Positions 57,239-64,000 of a stretch of 64,000 nt of DNA are shown here, in pieces. This DNA is from Symbiodinium natans. Its lineage: Eukaryota; Sar; Dinophyceae; Suessiales; Symbiodiniaceae. Position 1 is the stretch's first letter, and each line of letters begins with the position of its first letter. Position numbers and translations under genes: made by a program. The DNA lies in the NCBI GenBank assembly GCA_905221605.1, contig CAJNDS010000549.1, positions 1 to 64,000 of the forward strand, in the 5' to 3' direction. Below the pieces are notes generated by a model, which saw only the letters and a program-made list of their open reading frames with translations, had not been told where the DNA came from and made no database searches.

Positions 57239-60200
57239 CTCTGGTACTGCCGCAGCCCTCGTCACAGCAGGCAGCCTGAAACTCAAACCCTCGACATGAA
57301 GCCGCAGAGCCCATCCATAAGAGACCCTCTGAGCCCCCAATTCCCCCCTGTTGCTGAAGCATTTAGGGTTTAGGGTTTAGGGTTTAGGGTTTAGGGTTTA
57401 GGGTTTAGGAGGGTACAGAGCCTTCAACCCACCCGTCAAGCAGCATGCTGAACAGGAGCTGAGCGGGCACGCCGGGAACCGCCAATTGTTTGTCAATATT
57501 CGAGGCTGCGTGGCTTTCGGGTTCCAGACTCCTAAATTCAGCAGCAGGAGGGGCCAAAGGCATCAGACCCCTAAACCCTAAACCCTAAACCCTAAACCCT
57601 AAACCCTGAACCCTGAACCCTGAACCCTAAACCCTAAACCCTAAACCCTAAACCCTAAACCCTAAACGTCACTGAGCTTGGCGTTTTGGGTTCTGGGTTT
57701 GGGGGGCTTGAATCTGAGGCAGCCCAAAAACCGTGCCGAACGACGGCGCCTGCAGGCTCTCCGAGCAGCAACAAGAAAAAAGCTCGCAGCCCCAGAGTTC
57801 AAACTCTCGGTTGAGGGCTCAGGGTTTAGGGTTGAGGGCTTAGGGCTGAGGATTTAGGGTATCGGGTTGAGGGTTGAGGGCTTAGGGCTGAGGATTTAGG
57901 GTTGAGGGTTGAGGGCTTAGGGCTTAGGGTTTAGGGTTTAGGGTTTAGGGTTTAGGGTTTAGGGTTTAGGGTTTAGGGTTTAGGGTTTAGGTGAAGCCCA
58001 GCAAGATGACGATGTTCAATGTCCCTTGGGGTTTAGGGTTTAGGGTTAGGGCTTCGGGTTTAGACTTCAGGGCTTAGGGCTTAGGGTTGCTTGTGAGTCA
58101 ACTAGTCTGAGGGAAGCTGTGCTGCTTCGCTCTGTGCTTAACGGTTCGAGGTTTGGTTAAATGTCTTGTAGGTGTATGCTTGAAGGATTTAGAACTTAGC
58201 TCGAAAAATTAAAGTCCCCTACAAGCCCCGGATCAAACATGAGTACATGTTGCTGTTTGCTGTGAGCCCTAGTGCGTCCTCCGTGGCAACAAGATCAAAA
58301 TGCTGTGGCTCCTCAACCGGCGAACACTGAGCCAACGTCCTAAAAACGAAATCCTAAGCCCTAAATCCTAAGCCCTAAACCCTAAACGCTAAGCACCGAG
58401 CCAACGTCTGGCGACAGGGTGCAGCGGAAGCTTCGCGACTGGCATTTGGCTCCAGTTGGGAATGCCCACAAGGAAGTGTTTCAACGAGGGGTGTCTGAAC
58501 TGGAAGGTGGGCCCCACCACGTACACTCTAGCATCGTTTTAGGGTCTAGGGTTGAGGGTTTCGGGTTTAGGGTTTCGGGTGCCCTTCAAACCCTATTGTG
58601 CACAAGGGTTTCAGATGGTTTCAAACATGCACCACACGAAGTGCACAGCCACCCGCCCCACCCCCCCTCCAACAAGAAGCAGCAAAAGAAACGCTTAACA
58701 ACCGCAACCCGGCTTCTCCGATTTCGACGCTCCGGACCTCACCTGTCAACCGTCGGGAGTACGAGGCGGGACTGGCACTGGGCCCTAAACCCTAAACCCT
58801 AAACCCCAAACACCAAACCCTAAACACTGGGTTTGGGGGCTCAGGGAAGAGGAGGACCCGAATCAGGAGTTCGACACTTGCATGGCTCAACCTTAACACC
58901 TAATACTTGCAACCCTAAACCCTAAACCCTCAGCCCTAAACCCTAAACCCTCAGCCCTAAGCCCGAAGCCCGAAGCCCGAAGCCCTAAGCCCGACCTTGT
59001 CAATTCCCAAATCAAAGACACCAGTCTCAGTCGGAGGCAGCTTCCCCTACCATGCATGCAAACTCTTTACCCCGGTTCTTCGTAGGAAATGGGGGAGAGA
59101 GGTACCCTGCAGAAGCCCTTCAAGGGTACCATAGAGGGGGAATATCGGGTACCCCAGAATCACTTATAAGAACCAGCAAGCTTTAATTTGGTAAGGGGGA
59201 AGGGGGGGGGGATTCAGCTTCAGCAGCTTAGAGGTTTGTTGAGGTTCAGGGGTTTAAGGTTTAAGCCCTAAACCCTTAGTTCTGAGGGTTTAGGGTTTAG
59301 AGGGTTTAGATAAAGAGATTTTAAGAGGGCTTAGAGAGTTTTGGGGGTTTAGGGTTTAGGGTTTAGGGTTTAGGGTTTAGGGTTTAGGGTTTAGGGTTTA
59401 GGGTTTAGGGCTTAGGGTTTAGGGTTTAGGGTTTAGGGGCTTTCAGAGTCTTTAGGGTTCAAGCATCCCAAGACCCGAACGTCCAAGTCTCAAACCTTGG
59501 TGGCCAAAAACGAACCCTAAACCCTAAACCATGAACGGTTTAGGGTCTAGGGTCTAGGGTCTAGGGTCTAGGGTTTAGGGTTTAGGGTTTAGGGTTTAGG
59601 GTTTAGGGTTTTGAGAATCATTCTTAATAGTGACATGGGGAGTTCTCTAAATTAGGGTCCCTGCTGAGGCCCTTCCTTTCCGGGTGCCGTATGATATATG
59701 TGCGTAGTACCACCCTAAACCCTAAACCCTAAACCCTAAACCCTAAACCCTAAACCCTATGATCGACATTCATGAGTAGAAAAACATGGCACGACTGATA
59801 ATCATGACGATAACGGTCAAAGTGCAGAACATCAGCCACGACACAAGAACAAACGCCTGTATAGGTCCCAGACCTAAAGCCCTATGCCCCAAGAGCCTTA
59901 CAACACCCCAGCCCTAAACCTCAAACCCTAAGCCTTGACACCCCGAACCGTAAACCCGAAACCGGGTTTAGAGTTTAGGGTTTAGGGTTTAGGGTTTAGG
60001 GTTTAGGGTTTAGGGTTTAGGGTTTAGGGTTTAGGGTTTAGGGTTTAGGGTGAAAACCTAAACCTTACACCTGGTGGCTACCCCCTGAGCCCCGAAAACC
60101 CGCTAAGTTTTTTTTGATGCCGAGAGGTTCCTCCTGGCAGCAGCATGGGCCGGGTTCCTGGCGTGCTTTTAGGGTTTAGGGTTTGGGGTTTGGGGTTTAG

Positions 60201-60365
60201 AGCTTAGGGTTTAGGGGAGTTTGAACTTTGAACCCTAGACCCTAAACCCTGAACCCTAAACCCTAAACCCCAAACCCCAAAAGCCCTAAGCCCTAATCCC
60301 TAGCCTTGACTGAAGGGGCCCCACACCCCCATTTCAAGACCGAACCTGATCTTGAAAGATTTTAG

Positions 60366-60525
60366 GTTGGGATGTTCCCCCTTATACCAACAGTTCCTTT
60401 CTAGGCAGTATAGTAAGGATAGTAGAGGGGGGACATACTAACAGTCCTTAATCGGGATTATATTACCCCCCCCATTCGTAATCCCTGTTAAGGACTGTTC
60501 GTATTCGGGGGAGCATCCGCAAGTT
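60366..60525. mobile_element. MITE-like hairpin, family 1, copy E (one full, one partial)
   Basis: The full copy is CATACTAACAGTCCTTAATC … GGATTATATTACCCCC and CGTAATCCCTGTTAAGGACT … GTTCG, a near-perfect hairpin at about 60434-60520. Just upstream, GGGATGTTCCCCCTTATACC (60369-60388) is the outer end of another copy. Confidence 0.8.
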
Positions 60526-61235
60526 TTTAGGGGAAGAAGGGCCCTCCCAGCCGTTGAGCGAGAGAGTTGAAGCCACGCAAGAGACCTGCACAAAAAAGGG
60601 TTGATCCTGAGCCCTAAACCCTAAATTTAAACCCTAAACCCTAAACCCTAAACCCTAAACCCTAAACCCGACAATCCCACAGTAGACCCTCGGATCTTAG
60701 CCCCATCTCGCGGGACTGCGGAGTTCCAGCGACCCGGCCGACTCCGGGCTTTCAAGAAGCACCCTGACTTGGCTTTGAAGGTTTAGGGTTTAGGGTTTAG
60801 GGTTTAGGGTTTCGGGTTTAGGGTTTAGGGTTTAGGGTTTAGGGTTTAAGGTTTAGGGTTTAGGGTTTAGGGTTTAGTTAGGCTTTAGAGTTTTTAGTAT
60901 TGAGGGTTTAGGCTTCAGGGTCTTTTGGGTTTGGAGTTTAGGCTTTGAGGTCTTTAGGGATTTGGGGTGTAGGGTTTAGGCCCCATGTGGCCCTAAGCAA
61001 AGCAAATGCTCTAATTCCCTCTCTCTCGCTGTCGATTGTTCTTTCTTCATGTCTTTCTTTTTGCATTTCCTTCTTTCTTCATTTCTTTCTTTCTTCACCC
61101 TTCCTTCCTTCCTTCCCTCCCTCCTTCTCCTGCTCTCTTGCTCTCTTGCTCTCTTTGCACTCTTGCTCTCGCGCTCCGAATCTCCGAGACAAGGATCCTT
61201 CAAGCCCTTAAGCCCTTAAAGCCCCTGAATTCTCT

Positions 61236-61317
61236 TATATAGTATATATAGTATATATATATATATAGTATATATAGTATATATATAGTATATATAGTAT
61301 ATATAGTATATATAGAT
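61236..61317. repeat. TATATAG-type AT microsatellite
   Basis: Alternating TATATAG/TATATATAG units over about 80 bp, flanked by GAATTCTC on both sides (61226 and 61319). Pyrimidine-rich CTTCCTT DNA precedes it. Confidence 0.9.
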
Positions 61318-62010
61318 GAATTCTCTACCGCCGCGAGGACCCAAAGTTAAACCCCAAGGCCAAGACCGAGACCGCAAACCCTGCCTCGAAACCCTCCCCC
61401 AAACGGAAACAGTTGAGCCCTTTGGCCATTGAAGGCTTCTAAACCCCTACACCCTCAACCCTATACCCTGCACCCTAAACCCTAAACCCCAAACCCTGAA
61501 ACCTAAACCCTAAACCCTAAACCCTAAGCCCTAAGCCCCAAGCCCCAAGCCCTAAACCCTAAACCCTAAACCTACACCCCTGACCCTACACTAAGCCTAG
61601 CGGCCTCTGCCCGCCCTACACCCCTTTCAGGCGCATTCTGCTGCTGCGAGCCAAAGGCCTGACATTATGTAGGTTTAGGGTTTGGGGTTTGGGGTTTGGG
61701 GTTTGGGGTTTAGGGTTTAGGGTTTAGGGTTTAGGGTTTAGGGTCAGGGTTTAGGGTTTATGGCTACTTGAGGGCTCATGGATTATAAGTAGGGTTATAC
61801 GTACCCTAAGTAAGGTTGTAATTAGGGGTTTCCGGAAATAGGGGTCCCAAGAAGGTTGAGGGTTCAGGGCTACTTTAATGCCCTTATAAGGATCATATTA
61901 TTTCGGCTGATTTGGGGGTATATTCGGGGGCACCCCCCAACTTTTGGGAAAGTTCCCATATAGGGTTTATGGCTTCTGGGCTTAGGATTTAAGACGGCTT
62001 GTTTTGTTTT

Positions 62011-62029
62011 TGCTCTCGCTCTCTCTCTC

Positions 62030-62081
<52 letters not shown>

Positions 62082-62098
62082 GCTCTGTGCCTCTCTCG

Positions 62099-62144
<46 letters not shown>

Positions 62145-62145
62145 T
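62011..62145 (+). repeat. (CT)n microsatellite
   Basis: About 130 bp of CT dinucleotides with a few interruptions. Leu/Ser and Arg/Glu open frames on the two strands are products of the repeat. Confidence 0.95.
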
Positions 62146-62565
62146 GTCGGATTTCAGGGTTTCTGAATGGGAGTGCCTGCTTTCCTGTGAGCAGCACAGG
62201 CAGAGGTCGTCGATCATTTGTTCAGATCCCGGAAATTCTGCAGGGTTTCGGCCTTAGGCTCTATACGGGCTTTGGGCTTGAGGGTATTCCTGGCTGCAGG
62301 GAATTGAATCCCAGAAGGAGTGGCCTATCTCTCCGCGTCTCCACGCCCCTCTGGAGTTGATCTCAACCTAAGCCCTAAACCCTAAACCCTGAGCCCTAAA
62401 CCCGTTGAATTGGAGTTTTCCGGGGGTTTAGGGTTTGGGGTTTAGGGTTTAGGGTTTAGGGTTTAGGGTTTAGGGTTTAGGGTTTAGGGTTTAGGGTTCG
62501 TTGCAGCCTGGCCGCCCATGCCCTTATCCTTAAGCGCGTGCTTTCGTGGGTGTCTGTCGAAGCAG

Positions 62566-62613
62566 GCAGACGAGGAGGATGCTCCTCTGGCTCGGGACCC
62601 TGGGGACGATTGA
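62566..62613 (+). CDS. possible terminal exon (ADEEDAPLARDPGDD-stop)
   Basis: After GAAGCAG| the frame reads fifteen acidic codons to TGA 62611-62613. The AG|G acceptor context and balanced codons fit the exon style of the two recognised genes. No upstream partner exons were joined. Confidence 0.3.
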   Translation, partial: ADEEDAPLARDPGDD

Positions 62614-63511
62614 GCCCACAGCTGTTCAAAGGCTGCGTACTAGGGTTTAGGGTTTAGGGTTTGGGTTTGGGGTTTGGAGCGTGGGGTTTAGGGTTTAGTA
62701 GAAGTCGTAAGTCGTCGCTGTAGAAGTAGAAGCAGCATTGTTTCGATTCTCATCATCGTTATGCCCTGCGCTGAGGGCCAGAAAGGTTTTAATGCTAGAG
62801 ATCACCTTCTGGCTGGGACTCCTTGCATGGTTTACTTTGCTTACCATGTAGTGAAGGTGGTTTGGGGTTTAGGGTTTAGGGTTTGGGGTGTAGGGTTTAG
62901 GGTTTAGGGTTTAGGGCACTGTGAGGGAACACTCGTACTGTGTAGGAGGGGTGAGGAGACACCAACTGCACGAGGAGGAGCAGGAACCGCCCGAGCCCTA
63001 AGCAGGGGCAAGACCCGCTACTTTGAATACTGGGTCATTGGTGAAAATCATTTTTCCATGTTTTATGAATACTTTGAATGCTTAAACCCAATAAGGAACG
63101 AAAATGATCATTTTTTGAATCGTGCCCCCAACAACGGTGCAGAATAAAGCTGTTTCGACAAGAGGCGAAAGCACCTCCACTGTGAGAACCAGGATTCCTA
63201 AACCCTGCCCTAAACCCTAAACCCTAAACCCTAAACCCTAAACCCTAAACCCTAAACCCTAAACCCTAAACCCTAAACCCTAAACCCTAAACCCTAAACC
63301 TAAACCCTAAACCCTAAACCCCACAAGCCCTACAAGCCTGGGAAGCCCTGGAAGCCCTAGAAAACCCAGGACCCCTCTCACCCTACACCCTAAACTCTAA
63401 ACCCTAAACCCTGAACCCTAAACCCTAAACCCTAAACCCTAAACCCTAAACCCTAAACCCTAAGCCCTAAGCCCTGCAGTAGTGTTCTAGGGCCAACCTC
63501 CACCTCCAGAG

Positions 63512-63580
63512 GCCCCGCCGCCGAAAGTGCACGTGGGCAAGCGAGGCGGCCAGGTCAAGGCCCGGACCCCGAAATCCTGA
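63512..63580 (+). CDS. possible terminal exon with basic, ribosomal-protein-like residues
   Basis: After CCAGAG| the frame reads APPPKVHVGKRGGQVKARTP, then KS and TGA 63578-63580. KVH … RxGxVKxxTPK resembles the start of ribosomal protein eS30 (KVHGSLARAGKV…TPK), but it is one residue short and stops early. An internal GT/AG pair could indicate another splice. Weak. Confidence 0.3.
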   Translation, partial: APPPKVHVGKRGGQVKARTPKS

Positions 63581-64000
63581 GTTTGGGGGGTTTTAGGGTT
63601 TAGGGTTTAGGGTTTAGGGTTTAGGGTTTGGCGTTTAGGGTTTGGGGTTTAGGGTTTAGGGTGCAGGGTCAAGAGTCCGAATCCCTAGTCCAAAAAGCCC
63701 TAAGTTCTGAGCATCCTAGCCCCAGAAAAACCCGAACCCCGCACCTCCGAATCCTAGAAGCCTAAGACAGCCCCTAGCAAACAGTTTGAGGCTTAGGGTT
63801 CGTTTCTTTAGGGTTTGTCTCCAACTAATAGACAGGGTTTAGGGGTTAGGGTTTGCGTCCCTTTTCTTCCGCCCAAACCCCTCAATGCCAAGCCCCAAAG
63901 AATATACTTCCTCCACGTTCCGAGGACCGGCTCATTGCGTCATGCAAGCCTGTGCCAGCACGTTGCTAGCTTGGCATGGTGGATGGCTGTGCGCACAACT

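Larger units (their letters stand above)
56271..64000. other. region downstream of Rab4, mostly heptamer arrays
   Basis: Includes TTTAGGG arrays (57900-57992, 59346-59436, 59964-60052, 62440-62500), CCCTAAA arrays (57570-57668, 63208-63322, 63400-63475), a CCCCAAA array (57016-57238), pyrimidine-rich DNA (61020-61190), a TATATAG repeat (61236-61317) and a CT microsatellite (62011-62145). Coding-like segments occur at 58418-58506 (VQRKLRDWHLAPVGNAHKEV), 60676-60778, 62566-62613 and 63512-63580. I could not assemble them into a known protein. Confidence 0.6.

Noticed and set aside
56959-57362. Gly/Phe/Trp-rich frames (GFGVWGLGFG)
   Set aside because: Minus-strand reading of CCCCAAA repeats.
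61870-62217. Arg/Glu-rich minus-strand ORF
   Set aside because: Product of the CT microsatellite.
4607-63662. A true chromosome end (telomere)
   Set aside because: Arrays of both orientations occur throughout, interrupted by gene exons on both sides; these are interstitial.
1-64000. CRISPR arrays, bacterial operons, rRNA or tRNA genes
   Set aside because: Heptamer arrays have no spacers of constant length, gene structure is eukaryotic, and I found no rRNA segment or tRNA cloverleaf.

Overview
The window looks like nuclear DNA of a dinoflagellate. Support for this: arrays of the heptamer TTTAGGG/CCCTAAA in both orientations throughout; a Copia polyprotein carrying CCCH and CCHC fingers; and two genes split into 18-70 bp exons whose introns start GC, GA or GT and almost all end AG|G. 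Everything I could assign is on the + strand, which fits unidirectional gene blocks. The species cannot be named from the sequence.

Layout. 1-4.6 kb is satellite DNA: a 55-bp tandem repeat, a large inverted repeat (about 0.79-3.60 kb) with nested hairpin modules, and a very G-rich strand. About 4.96-19.88 kb is a gene for a YbhE-type lactonase (6-phosphogluconolactonase family beta-propeller) in 21 recognisable exons. 19.9-25.4 kb has repeats, unassigned coding-like segments and one possible gene start at 21,831. About 25.40-56.27 kb is a Rab4-like small GTPase gene in 17 exons. Two LTR retrotransposons sit in its introns, both in sense orientation. 56.3-64 kb has more heptamer arrays and a few unassigned exon candidates.

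Element 1 (30,458-39,690) is a Copia element with 301-bp LTRs; its gag-pol is broken at four places. Element 2 (45,687-54,365) has 206-bp LTRs and encodes CCCH-finger, WW-like and S1-like proteins but no protease, integrase or reverse transcriptase. Both carry the same 13-nt primer-binding site, which matches the anticodon region of a tRNA-Met. Each has a 5-bp target duplication made of heptamer repeat sequence, and each LTR pair differs at one base.

The main point is that the sequence looks gene-free in an ordinary ORF scan, yet two conserved housekeeping genes can be read through it. Both exon series stay in phase from end to end. Heptamer arrays fill the introns: TTTAGGG orientation is common soon after donors, and CCCTAAA orientation is common just before acceptors. 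All exon boundaries were inferred by eye from protein-family conservation, reading phase and splice dinucleotides; no alignment or transcript was available.
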